64,000 bases of DNA from Parabacteroides sp. (GTDB lineage: Bacteria; Bacteroidota; Bacteroidia; Bacteroidales; Tannerellaceae): the NCBI GenBank assembly GCA_019417325.1, contig DXVO01000020.1, forward strand, positions 132,747 to 196,746, in the 5' to 3' direction. Below, piece by piece: positions 1-6,625 of the stretch. The notes beneath the pieces are model-generated. The model was not told the DNA's origin, ran no database searches, and saw nothing but the letters and a program-made list of their open reading frames with translations. The translations under genes were made by a program, and so were the position numbers. The first letter of the stretch is position 1, and every line of letters starts with the position of its first letter.

Positions 1-1262
1 ATCAGGTTACAAATCGTCATCAGTCCCATTGTAATATCAGCCAGCCCCCAGGCAAGATCAAGGCTTGCCAGTGCGCCAAACATAACCATACCTCCAACTA
101 ACAGGCGGTAAATAAACAAAACTCCCTTGTTCTGTGTCACAAACCGGATATTCGCCTCTCCATAATAATAATTGCCGATGATACTGCTGAAAGCAAAAAG
201 CAAAATAGCTACAGCGATAAAAATACTTCCGGTACTACCCACTTCATTTACCAAGGCTTGTTGTGTTAGTTGGACTCCGCTTACAGAGCCGTCAAGAGGC
301 ACTCCGCTAAAAAGAATGATAAAAGCCGTACAGGTACAAATAATTAAAGTATCTGTAAAGACTCCCAAAGTTTGAATAAGCCCTTGTTTAACCGGATGTG
401 ATACATGGGCTGTTGCAGCAACGTTCGGTGCTGACCCCATACCTGCCTCATTGCTGAATAATCCTCGTTTAATACCTTGCATCAATGCAGCTCCCAGACC
501 ACCACCTATAGCCTGTTGCCAACCGAAAGCATTCTCGACAATCAAATCAAACACCGCTGGCAATTCGCGTATATTAAATAAAACGACACCTAAAGCCAGC
601 GCCACATAACCAAGTGCCATAACCGGCACAATGATGCTACTCACCTTGGCAATTCGCTGAATACCCCCAAAAATAACCAGAATAGTAAGCCCCGTCAACA
701 CAACCCCAAAAATTGTATGATCGATACCGAAAGCTTCTTCCCATGCTGCACAAATCGTATTACTTTGTACGGAATTAAAAGCAAAGCCGAAAGTGATAGA
801 AATGAGTACGGCAAATAATACTCCCATCCACCGGAGTCCCAAACCCCGTTCCATATAGTAGGCGGGACCGCCTATAAAAGAATCTTTCCCTTTCCTTTTA
901 TATAACTGTGCCAAAGTGGATTCAACGAATGCGCTCGATGCACCCAGCAAGGCAATAATCCACATCCAAAACACAGCCCCCGGTCCCCCTATAGCAATAG
1001 CAGTCGCTACACCTGCAAGGTTTCCCGTACCGACACGACTGGCAAGAGAAACAGCAAATGCCTGAAAGGAAGAGATATGTTTTCCCCCTTCATTGTTTCC
1101 TGTAGAATCTCCAAGCAATCGAACCATTTCCCGAATCATGCGGAACTGTACAAAACGTGTTTTCAATGTAAACCACACCGCACAGCCTAAAAGCATAATT
1201 ATCAGTATATACGACCAGAGAATGTCATTTACAGAGCTAATCCAATTGTTTAATATATCCAT
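1..1262 (-). CDS. Sodium:alanine symporter family protein (AgcS/AlsT type), C-terminus outside window
   Basis: The reading frame is open from an ATG at 1262 to the left edge, about 420 residues, so the C-terminal part is missing. The translation is a polytopic membrane protein. It carries family hallmarks of sodium:amino-acid symporters (SSS-like AgcS family): a segment near residue 70 reading SRVGTGNLAGVATAIAIGG, and further on the motif RGLFSNEAGMGSAPN followed by AATAHVSHPVKQG. Members import alanine or glycine with sodium across the inner membrane. A TATCTTTG box lies 21 bp upstream. The substrate is inferred from the family only. Nothing links it to the neighbouring peptide cluster. Confidence 0.9.
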   Translation of the reverse strand, partial: MDILNNWISSVNDILWSYILIIMLLGCAVWFTLKTRFVQFRMIREMVRLLGDSTGNNEGGKHISSFQAFAVSLASRVGTGNLAGVATAIAIGGPGAVFWMWIIALLGASSAFVESTLAQLYKRKGKDSFIGGPAYYMERGLGLRWMGVLFAVLISITFGFAFNSVQSNTICAAWEEAFGIDHTIFGVVLTGLTILVIFGGIQRIAKVSSIIVPVMALGYVALALGVVLFNIRELPAVFDLIVENAFGWQQAIGGGLGAALMQGIKRGLFSNEAGMGSAPNVAATAHVSHPVKQGLIQTLGVFTDTLIICTCTAFIILFSGVPLDGSVSGVQLTQQALVNEVGSTGSIFIAVAILLFAFSSIIGNYYYGEANIRFVTQNKGVLFIYRLLVGGMVMFGALASLDLAWGLADITMGLMTICNL

Positions 1263-1282
1263 TAGTTTTGTTCGTTTTGTTA

Positions 1283-1290
1283 CAAAGATA
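1283..1290 (-). promoter_or_regulatory. Bacteroidetes -7 box for the symporter gene
   Basis: Read on the minus strand this is TATCTTTG, a match to the Bacteroidetes TAnnTTTG -7 element, placed 21 bp before the ATG. No clear -33 TTTG was assigned. Confidence 0.5.
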
Positions 1291-1430
1291 TGTATTTTCC
1301 ATCATAAGGGTAAATATCCGAAGGAATAAACCTTGTATAAATAATCATAACCACTACAACCTTACGAACAACTTATTTGTCTGTATACTAAACGGATTGT
1401 ATAACATCAAAAACAAGAAGGGAAACTATT

Positions 1431-1793
1431 ATGACTCAGATTAAAATCAAACGGGTATACGAAGCCCCTGAAAAGAATGACGGATACCGTGTATTAGTAG
1501 ACCGTTTATGGCCCCGTGGCATGAAAAAAGAACATTTAAAATATGATGTCTGGGAAAAAGATATTACTCCTTCACCCCAGTTAAGAAATTGGTTTCATGA
1601 AGACCAGAAAGCGCATTGGGACGAGTTCGCTACACTCTATACAAAAGAACTGGAAAATTCCGACGCTGCACATATATTCCTTGACCTGATAAAATCCTAC
1701 GATACGGTAACCCTGCTATATGCTTCCAAAGAGCCTGTACGAAACCATGCACGGATTTTACAGGAGTTTCTTCAACGGCATACAGGCGACTAA
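1431..1793 (+). CDS. DUF488 family protein (YeaO-like)
   Basis: This 120-residue soluble protein has the signature RVLVDRLWPRGMKKE near residue 20, typical of the DUF488/YeaO family, and WFHEDQ and YASKEPVRNHA further on. Length matches the family. No biochemical function is established for this family, and none is inferred here. It is a lone gene between the symporter and the convergent response regulator; the two genes end 31 bp apart. Confidence 0.85.
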   Translation: MTQIKIKRVYEAPEKNDGYRVLVDRLWPRGMKKEHLKYDVWEKDITPSPQLRNWFHEDQKAHWDEFATLYTKELENSDAAHIFLDLIKSYDTVTLLYASKEPVRNHARILQEFLQRHTGD

Positions 1794-1824
1794 GACATTT
1801 ACCGGAATAATAAAAGCGGACAAA

Positions 1825-2520
1825 CTATTCAATTACAAGCATCAGCCCGACCCCTTTTACCGTCTTTATTTTTACAGACGGTTCGGCGGCCAGATGCTTT
1901 CGTAATTTAGAAATGAAAACATCCAAGCTTCTGGATGCAAAATAATCCTCTTCCGTATTCCAATAACGGCTTAATATGGATTCCCGCTTTACTACCTGAC
2001 CTTTATTCTCACATAATAGCTGAAGGATGCCCGCCTCCCGTGCCGTTAAAACTACGCGCTTTCCATTCTCATTCTCCAGGATAGCATGTGCAGCGTCCAA
2101 TTCAAACCGTCCTAACTTATAGCAATTTGTTTCATTTCTGAAACGGCTGCCCTCTTTCAATTTCAGAATTGCTTTTATATGCGCATTCAGTTCTTCCGGG
2201 CTAAAAGGTTTCTTTATATAATTATTTCCCCCCAACAAATAAGCGGAAGTCACACTTTTAGGGGTTTGTACAGCCGAAGCGAATAAAATAGGAATATCAC
2301 CATCTGTTTCACGAATTTTTTCCACCATTTCAAAGCCGTTCATTTCCGGCATTTCCACATCCGTAACAATCACATCCGGCTTATTAGCCCGGTAAGCAGC
2401 CAGTCCTTCCAGGCCATTAGCAGCTACTGTCACTTCGTAGTCTCCTATCACATCTTCCAGACCACTCTGAATCATATAACAAAGATTGGCGTCATCTTCT
2501 ACTAATAATAATTTAGTCAT
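1825..2520 (-). CDS. rprY: OmpR-family response regulator, RprY-like
   Basis: This 231-residue two-domain regulator has a receiver domain (about 1-120) with the acidic pocket EDD at 8-10, the phospho-acceptor D54 in IVTDVEMP and the conserved lysine K104 in YIKKPF. A winged-helix DNA-binding domain follows (about 135-231), ending in KIKTVKGVGLML. Architecture and neighbour match RprY of Bacteroides; the symbol is by family resemblance. Its start overlaps the end of the kinase gene by 4 bp (ATGA type), so the two are co-transcribed. OmpR-type regulators bind tandem half-sites about 10-11 bp apart. Five promoters in the adjacent cluster carry exactly such repeats (TAAC), which makes this protein their best candidate regulator. 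Confidence 0.85.
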   Translation of the reverse strand: MTKLLLVEDDANLCYMIQSGLEDVIGDYEVTVAANGLEGLAAYRANKPDVIVTDVEMPEMNGFEMVEKIRETDGDIPILFASAVQTPKSVTSAYLLGGNNYIKKPFSPEELNAHIKAILKLKEGSRFRNETNCYKLGRFELDAAHAILENENGKRVVLTAREAGILQLLCENKGQVVKRESILSRYWNTEEDYFASRSLDVFISKLRKHLAAEPSVKIKTVKGVGLMLVIE

Positions 2521-3839
2521 AATTTTTCGATTAAGTTAGGTATATATAGTGTAAATTCACTGAACTCACCTTCAATACTATCCAATTGAACTTTACCCTG
2601 ATGGGTCTCTATTATCCCCTGTACAAAATTCAGTCCCAGGCCAAATCCCGTAGCTCCACCTTTACTACTTCTTCCTATAGCGGAGGCACGTTCAAATTTC
2701 TCAAATATCTTTTTTTGATTTTCATGTGAAATACCAAAACCATCATCTTTCACACGTATTAAAGTATATGCTCCCTCAGAGCGAACTAAAATATCGATAT
2801 GTACTGTTTCTCCCGAATATTTAATAGCGTTATCTATTAAATTGCTAACCGCTTCTTTCAAATATTCTTTATCACCCCAGATTTCTTTGTTTTGAACGTC
2901 TATCGCAAATATAACAGCTTTCTTTGTTTTAGCAATAAATTTTTCTTTTAAATCCAACAATAACGGAGTAATGTCAAATTGTTCCTTATTCAAATCCAAC
3001 TTATCCGTTTCCATTTTAGAAATGGTAAGCACCTTATTTGTCAAATTCAATAAATGCCCTACTGCTTCTTCTATAATTCTGAAATGCGTTTCTTTTTTCT
3101 GAGGTTTATCCTCCAACCTGCCACTCTGCAAGATACGTATCCCCATCAGAATAGAACTCAGTGGTGTCTTCATATCATGAATCATTGCAGATGAGAAATC
3201 TTCCCGCATTTTTGCAATCCGGTTTTGCCTGGCAATAATATGTATCTGGTAAATAATACAAGCAGCAACAAACAACATCATTAAGGCTGTAGCTATCAAC
3301 AATAACCCCAAACGCCTAAAAATAGTCCAATAAGGATTTAACAAAATAGCTTGTATACCTTCGGAGCCATCCATACGAACAGGAACCACAGGTATTTCAA
3401 CAGACGCCCAATTTGATTTCCATAAAGAATCTGTAGATTGGAGAACAGACTTATCTTTCACATTAATACAATTCAATACAAAATCTGTATGGATTTCTTC
3501 CTTATTTAACTTAGAAGTAAAGATGCTATCCAATACTATAATAGAAATAGGAGATTTTAATTCCAAAAGAACTTCCTGAAAAGCTAAAGTCTGATCCTTT
3601 AACTCTCCTCCTTCCTCCACCGCCCCTAATATAAATTCTTTTGGACCACTTGAATCTTGTTCAATTCGTTGTAATCTATACACAGCTTCTAAAGTTACAG
3701 CATCTTGAAGAATCCGATAACTCTTATTTACAACATCATCTTGAAACAGACTATATGTTTTACATAACCATGTTACTTGTAACAAAGATATTACAATTAG
3801 ACTTAGTACCGTTACAGATTTTATATATCCAATCCTCAT
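2517..3839 (-). CDS. rprX: Sensor histidine kinase, RprX-like
   Basis: This inner-membrane sensor kinase has about 440 residues: an N-terminal membrane segment (about 8-27), a periplasmic sensor region of about 150 residues, a second membrane segment (about 180-203), then the dimerisation domain with the phospho-accepting histidine in SSAMIHDMKTPLSS. The ATPase domain shows NLIDNAIKYS (N box), DDGFGIS (G1) and GFGLGLNFVQGII (G2). I chose the ATG at 3839. An upstream in-frame GTG at 3854 overlaps a TATCTTTG promoter box, so it should not be translated. It is the partner of the RprY-like regulator immediately downstream. The signal it senses cannot be read from the sequence. Confidence 0.85.
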   Translation of the reverse strand: MRIGYIKSVTVLSLIVISLLQVTWLCKTYSLFQDDVVNKSYRILQDAVTLEAVYRLQRIEQDSSGPKEFILGAVEEGGELKDQTLAFQEVLLELKSPISIIVLDSIFTSKLNKEEIHTDFVLNCINVKDKSVLQSTDSLWKSNWASVEIPVVPVRMDGSEGIQAILLNPYWTIFRRLGLLLIATALMMLFVAACIIYQIHIIARQNRIAKMREDFSSAMIHDMKTPLSSILMGIRILQSGRLEDKPQKKETHFRIIEEAVGHLLNLTNKVLTISKMETDKLDLNKEQFDITPLLLDLKEKFIAKTKKAVIFAIDVQNKEIWGDKEYLKEAVSNLIDNAIKYSGETVHIDILVRSEGAYTLIRVKDDGFGISHENQKKIFEKFERASAIGRSSKGGATGFGLGLNFVQGIIETHQGKVQLDSIEGEFSEFTLYIPNLIEKL

Positions 3840-3853
3840 CCAAACATTTTTCA

Positions 3854-3861
3854 CAAAGATA
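3854..3861 (-). promoter_or_regulatory. -7 box of the rprXY-like operon
   Basis: TATCTTTG on the minus strand, 14 bp before the chosen ATG, giving a short leader. The TAAC array of the divergent peptide promoter lies just upstream, where the -33 element of this promoter would be. The same operator could therefore control both directions. Confidence 0.5.
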
Positions 3862-3873
3862 ATAACATTTCAA

Positions 3874-3928
3874 TAATATCATATAACACAACGATAACCT
3901 TATCACACATAAAATACCATTAATTTTG
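3874..3928 (+). promoter_or_regulatory. TAAC-array promoter P1, before the first GG-leader peptide
   Basis: Half-sites TAAT (3874), TAAC (3884) and TAAC (3895) are followed 26 bp after the last by TAATTTTG (3921-3928), which fits TAnnTTTG. The first peptide starts at 3964. The array is shared with the divergent kinase promoter. Confidence 0.6.
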
Positions 3929-3963
3929 CAATATCACAATAAATAAACTATTAAAAGACTGCC

Positions 3964-4092
3964 ATGAAAACAGAAAAAAAAGTTATTAGAGAACTAAACA
4001 AAGAAGATTATAAAAACATTTATGGGGGATATTATCAAATAACATTAGTTGTTATAGATGGAGTCCCGATCAGAAAATTAGTTATAAAATAA
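3964..4092 (+). CDS. Double-glycine leader peptide 1
   Basis: This 42-residue precursor has a 22-residue leader ending IYGG, with L11 at -12 and D15 at -8 from the expected cleavage site: the Lx3E/Dhx2hxGG pattern cut by C39 peptidases. The predicted mature part has 20 residues (starting YYQIT), is rich in branched hydrophobics and has a cationic tail. It stands alone, between promoter P1 and promoter P2. The ATG is the only in-frame start. The function of the mature peptide (bacteriocin, signal or other) cannot be read from sequence. Base composition is very AT-rich, like the rest of the cluster. Confidence 0.75.
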   Translation: MKTEKKVIRELNKEDYKNIYGGYYQITLVVIDGVPIRKLVIK

Positions 4093-4098
4093 TCAATT

Positions 4099-4155
4099 TA
4101 ACAAAATGATAACACGTAAGATAACTTAAACAGACAATAAGTCAGCACATCTTTA
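4099..4155 (+). promoter_or_regulatory. TAAC-array promoter P2, before peptides 2-5
   Basis: TAAC half-sites at 4099, 4110 and 4122 (11 and 12 bp apart) are followed 26 bp after the last by CATCTTTA (4148-4155), a weaker form of the TAnnTTTG box. Peptide 2 starts 48 bp later. Confidence 0.55.
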
Positions 4156-4202
4156 CAATATTAAAATATTTTTTATTTATGTCTAATTTAAATCCTAAAA
4201 TC

Positions 4203-4325
4203 ATGAAAGAGTTAACAGAAAAAGAATGTATGGAAATGAATGGTGGTAGTATTGGAAGTTTAATTGGTAAAATCATTGATGAAGTGATTGATTATCTAAA
4301 CCGAGATAATATCAACCCTTTCTAA
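4203..4325 (+). CDS. Double-glycine leader peptide 2
   Basis: This 40-residue precursor has the shortest and clearest leader of the set: MKELTEKECMEMNGG, with L at -12, E at -8 and M at -4. The predicted mature peptide has 25 residues, starts SIGSLIGK, has an amphipathic IIDEVIDYL stretch and ends in DNINPF. It is first of four tandem peptide genes under promoter P2, 39 bp before peptide 3. Family-level knowledge says such leaders direct export and cleavage by a C39-ABC transporter, and one is encoded 3.5 kb downstream. The biological activity is unknown. Confidence 0.8.
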   Translation: MKELTEKECMEMNGGSIGSLIGKIIDEVIDYLNRDNINPF

Positions 4326-4364
4326 AAAGAAAACACAGTATTAACAATTAAAACGACAATCATT

Positions 4365-4514
4365 ATGGAATTCGATGAAATCAAAGCATTAGATGCTCAA
4401 GAGATGGAAAATACAAATGGAGGTATTGTATTTGCTCTTGCAATGTTAGCTTACTATTATAGAGATGATATTATTAACGGTTTTAAAGATGGTTGGAATG
4501 ATGGACACAAATAA
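4365..4514 (+). CDS. Double-glycine leader peptide 3
   Basis: This 49-residue precursor has a 20-residue leader ending ENTNGG, with L9 at -12 and E13 at -8. The predicted mature part has 29 residues: a hydrophobic run IVFALAMLAYYY, then an acidic/amphipathic DDIINGFKDGW and a polar tail ending GHK. A hydrophobic N-terminal half followed by Gly/Trp-containing segments is common among small secreted bacteriocin-like peptides, but no known family motif (for example the pediocin box) was recognised. Its stop is one base before the ATG chosen for peptide 4, consistent with translational coupling. Confidence 0.78.
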   Translation: MEFDEIKALDAQEMENTNGGIVFALAMLAYYYRDDIINGFKDGWNDGHK

Positions 4515-4515
4515 T

Positions 4516-4653
4516 ATGATACAGATTGAAGAATTACAAAAAAATGAGTTAGTAGAAATATCTGGAGGAAAATCCGTTGTCTACTGGATCATGTATGTAG
4601 AAGGACAATTATATGCATTTGCAGATGGAGTTATTGATGGATTATTCGGATAA
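4516..4653 (+). CDS. Double-glycine leader peptide 4
   Basis: This 45-residue precursor has an 18-residue leader ending VEISGG, with L7 at -12, E11 at -8 and I15 at -4. The mature peptide would have 27 residues (KSVVYWIMYVEG onwards, ending GLFG) and is strongly hydrophobic and aromatic with almost no positive charge. I chose the ATG at 4516 because it places L at -12 near the normal leader length and abuts the previous stop. In-frame ATGs at 4498 and 4501 would overlap peptide 3 and add only five or six residues. Peptide 5 follows after 13 bp. Confidence 0.78.
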   Translation: MIQIEELQKNELVEISGGKSVVYWIMYVEGQLYAFADGVIDGLFG

Positions 4654-4666
4654 AAATTAAAACAAT

Positions 4667-4822
4667 ATGGAAAATACAATTATCCCTTATTCTGATTTAT
4701 CAGAACTAGAACAAATATACATTGATGGTGGTAGTGCTTATTCTGTTGGACAAAGCGTAGGTGAAGGTATAAAAAATGCCGCATTAGTTCTTGGTGCACT
4801 TGCTTTATTGGGATTAATTTAA
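4667..4822 (+). CDS. Double-glycine leader peptide 5
   Basis: This 51-residue precursor has a 22-residue leader ending YIDGG, with L11 at -12 and E15 at -8. The mature part of 29 residues is Gly/Ala-rich (SAYSVGQSVGEGIKN) and ends in a hydrophobic helix (AALVLGALALLGLI), a layout like the helical, membrane-active part of class II bacteriocins. That comparison is by composition only. It is the last peptide gene of the run. A strong hairpin terminator starts 36 bp after its stop. Confidence 0.78.
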   Translation: MENTIIPYSDLSELEQIYIDGGSAYSVGQSVGEGIKNAALVLGALALLGLI

Positions 4823-4857
4823 TATTTCATTATAGCATTTTAGACTGTAATACAACG

Positions 4858-4909
4858 ACTTCAACCGTATTAGTATGTATGTTAATACGGTTGAAGTATT
4901 ATTTTTTTC
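4858..4909 (+). terminator. Intrinsic terminator after the peptide genes
   Basis: A perfect 15-bp inverted repeat (arms 4858-4872 and 4883-4897, ACTTCAACCGTATTA and its complement, 10-nt loop) is followed by ATTATTTTTTT. It closes the peptide transcription unit, so the next gene needs its own promoter (P3). Confidence 0.85.
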
Positions 4910-4994
4910 ATAAAACATTACATGTATCGTATGACACAGCTTATAAAGAATTAGACACTATCCAAATCATTCTGCTTATCATATAGAAAAATAT

Positions 4995-5049
4995 TAACCT
5001 AATGATAACAGTCTTATAAGCTATTGTTTTTACATAATTAATATATTTG
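4995..5049 (+). promoter_or_regulatory. TAAC-array promoter P3, before the first membrane-protein paralogue
   Basis: TAAC (4995), TAAC (5006) and TAAG (5017) form an exact 11-bp series, followed 25 bp after the last by TATATTTG (5042-5049). The 17 bases from 4994 to 5010 are identical to those in P4 before the exporter genes. Confidence 0.65.
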
Positions 5050-5092
5050 AGTTTTAAAGCAAAATAAGATCAAACAATTAAAATTCATTTTT

Positions 5093-5431
5093 ATGAAAAA
5101 CAGCATTTTAAGTAAATATTCAGGTTATGCTGGAAAAAAATTCGGTCCTATCCAGTGGATTGCACTTATCGGATTAGCAGGTATGATGTCAAGTGAATAC
5201 CAGCATCATGACTATAATTTAGTTGGCTTGATATTCTTTCCAGTACTAATATTTCTTCTTTCACTGGGAGTACAGAAAAATATCTATGCCAGACTTACAC
5301 TGGTCATTATCGTTAGCCTTATCTCATTCTGCTTTTATGGAGAAAAGACAATCATCCATTTTTTCATTCCATTCATTAGTGGATTTGGAAGTTTGCTGAT
5401 TTATCTACTTATATCTAAAAAATTAAAATAG
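5093..5431 (+). CDS. Small polytopic membrane protein, paralogue of the protein at 10082; candidate immunity protein
   Basis: This 112-residue protein has about three to four hydrophobic segments after a short basic N-terminus. It is not a family I recognise. It is clearly paralogous to the 118-residue protein at 10082: both share KKFG..QW, EY..HDY.L, FP.L.F.L.LG..KN.Y.R and SFCF.GEKTI. Each copy has its own TAAC-array promoter, and together they flank the exporter genes. Small duplicated membrane proteins co-regulated with GG-leader peptides are often immunity factors. That role is inference from context only. Alternatives are membrane accessory proteins of the exporter. Confidence 0.75.
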   Translation: MKNSILSKYSGYAGKKFGPIQWIALIGLAGMMSSEYQHHDYNLVGLIFFPVLIFLLSLGVQKNIYARLTLVIIVSLISFCFYGEKTIIHFFIPFISGFGSLLIYLLISKKLK

Positions 5432-5469
5432 AACAACAAACCGACTCATCTAAAGTTGGTTCAGAGCTA

Positions 5470-5559
5470 ATGCTACTAACGGAGTTTCCATGAACATCTT
5501 ATAGAACATACGGAGGAAGTACAGAATCCGCTTTTAATAACTCTTATGGATACAAATAA
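5470..5559 (+). pseudogene. Possible decayed GG-leader peptide
   Basis: An ATG at 5470 is followed after seven codons by TGA. In the same frame the sequence continues to TYGGSTESAFNNSYGYK and a TAA stop. The tail resembles a double-glycine junction with a 15-residue core, but the leader lacks L at -12 and E at -8. It could be a decayed sixth peptide gene or chance. Confidence 0.25.
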
Positions 5560-5585
5560 TTTATCCATTATATATAAAAACTATC

Positions 5586-5702
5586 ATGAGTACAGAAGAA
5601 GAATTAATACAAAAAGTAAAAAAGCAAAAGAAAATAATAGTTGTTCTAACTATCTATGTTCTACTATCTTTATTTATACAACTATATAATATGTTTGCCT
5701 GA
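5586..5702 (+). CDS. Tiny single-pass membrane peptide (38 aa)
   Basis: The translation is an acidic start (MSTEEELIQ), a very basic stretch (KVKKQKK), then a single hydrophobic helix (IIVVLTIYVLLSLFIQLY). This is the layout of a one-span membrane microprotein with a cytoplasmic N-terminus. There is no GG motif. It is not recognised as a known family. It lies between the membrane-protein paralogue and the exporter genes, in the AT-rich cluster. The reading frame is short, so it could be spurious. Confidence 0.4.
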   Translation: MSTEEELIQKVKKQKKIIVVLTIYVLLSLFIQLYNMFA

Positions 5703-5820
5703 TTACAAAAATAATATCAAGTACATAATAGACAAAATATTATTTCTTATCAGACATAAAAGTCTATAGTACAATCCTTTATTCAAATAGCGACACCAAA
5801 GTTAATATATTTAATTACTT

Positions 5821-5928
5821 ATGGAATCAAAAAGAAAAAAAGAAATCATCGGTATCCTTATTGCAGTAAGCGTATTTATTGCTTTAAAATATGGATACCC
5901 TTTCATTAAAGAGTTAATTAACAAATAG
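5821..5928 (+). CDS. Tiny single-pass membrane peptide (35 aa)
   Basis: A basic N-terminus (MESKRKKE) is followed by one hydrophobic helix (IIGILIAVSVFIALKYGY) and a short charged tail. It has the same design as the 38-residue peptide upstream, which supports both being real. There is no GG leader. Both may be membrane microproteins linked to export or immunity. This is inference from position, and confidence that it is translated is modest. Confidence 0.4.
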   Translation: MESKRKKEIIGILIAVSVFIALKYGYPFIKELINK

Positions 5929-6112
5929 ATATAAAGATAAACTAAGCATATGGCATGCTGTTTAATTTAATCAGGTAGGCATTATAGAAAATCTTTATGC
6001 TTACCAAATATTATTTTAATATTTGCCCAATAATACGTAAAAGTTCAAAAGCAATAGATCTATTTATTGGAAAAACATTGTTTTTCTACCCAAAACAACC
6101 ACCTTTTCCTAT

Positions 6113-6174
6113 CAAGACCCGGGTCTCACTACCATCCAGACCCACATCTCAGCCTTATTCACACCCGGATGTGA
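6113..6174. repeat. Tandem palindrome array E, 3 units, 23-bp period
   Basis: Three 16-bp imperfect palindromes at 6113, 6136 and 6159 (CAAGACCCGGGTCTCA, CCAGACCCACATCTCA, TCACACCCGGATGTGA) are separated by 7-bp spacers, an exact 23-bp period. GC-rich units stand out in an AT-rich gap. The geometry matches four other arrays in the window. Confidence 0.7.
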
Positions 6175-6534
6175 AAAGATGGGAATGGAGATATCAGGCA
6201 ATTAATGTGCTGATTATGACAATAAACACAGTTACTTTTGTCAATAAAGCATTCCTCATCTTGAATCAATATCTACTAAGAATTGAATTTACAATGCCCA
6301 TACTGCAATCAAATAGAAATATATATGCAGTCCTTACTGCTTTTCCATTAGGAATTACATCAACGGATGTTAAAATGATAGTTAATATGGATATTATGAG
6401 AGTTGATATGTTTGATAAAACATATACCATCATACAGCTATAATACTGTATTTCAATAATTAAAAACCACCTATGATAGTATGATTGTTATTTTTGTTTT
6501 TCTACTTAGTATACAACAATCAGGGCAAAGCCAT

Positions 6535-6590
6535 TAACCTAATGATAACACACCCATAACCTTCTTGAATTTTCTCTATCCATATATTTG
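6535..6590 (+). promoter_or_regulatory. TAAC-array promoter P4, before the exporter genes
   Basis: This is the best example of the motif: TAAC at 6535, 6546 and 6557, exactly 11 bp apart, then TATATTTG at 6583-6590, 26 bp after the last half-site. The adaptor gene starts 36 bp later. Confidence 0.7.
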
Positions 6591-6625
6591 TATCATAAGA
6601 ATAAACGAATCAAACAAGATAAGCA

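Larger units (their letters stand above)
5929..6625. other. Long non-coding gap before the exporter genes
   Basis: About 700 bases with no gene I can support. A 148-codon open frame (5997-6443) shows no domain, has unusual composition and runs straight through a three-unit tandem palindrome array (6113-6174), so I treat it as non-coding. The right end carries promoter P4. The remainder is AT-rich with no further signal seen. Confidence 0.5.

Noticed and set aside
3840..3854. GTG start for the RprX-like kinase
   Set aside because: It overlaps the TATCTTTG promoter box, so it would lie at or before the transcription start.
5997..6443. 148-codon open frame on the + strand
   Set aside because: No recognisable domain, odd composition, and it runs across a palindrome array in an AT-rich gap. 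A short hydrophobic frame on the opposite strand is equally unsupported.
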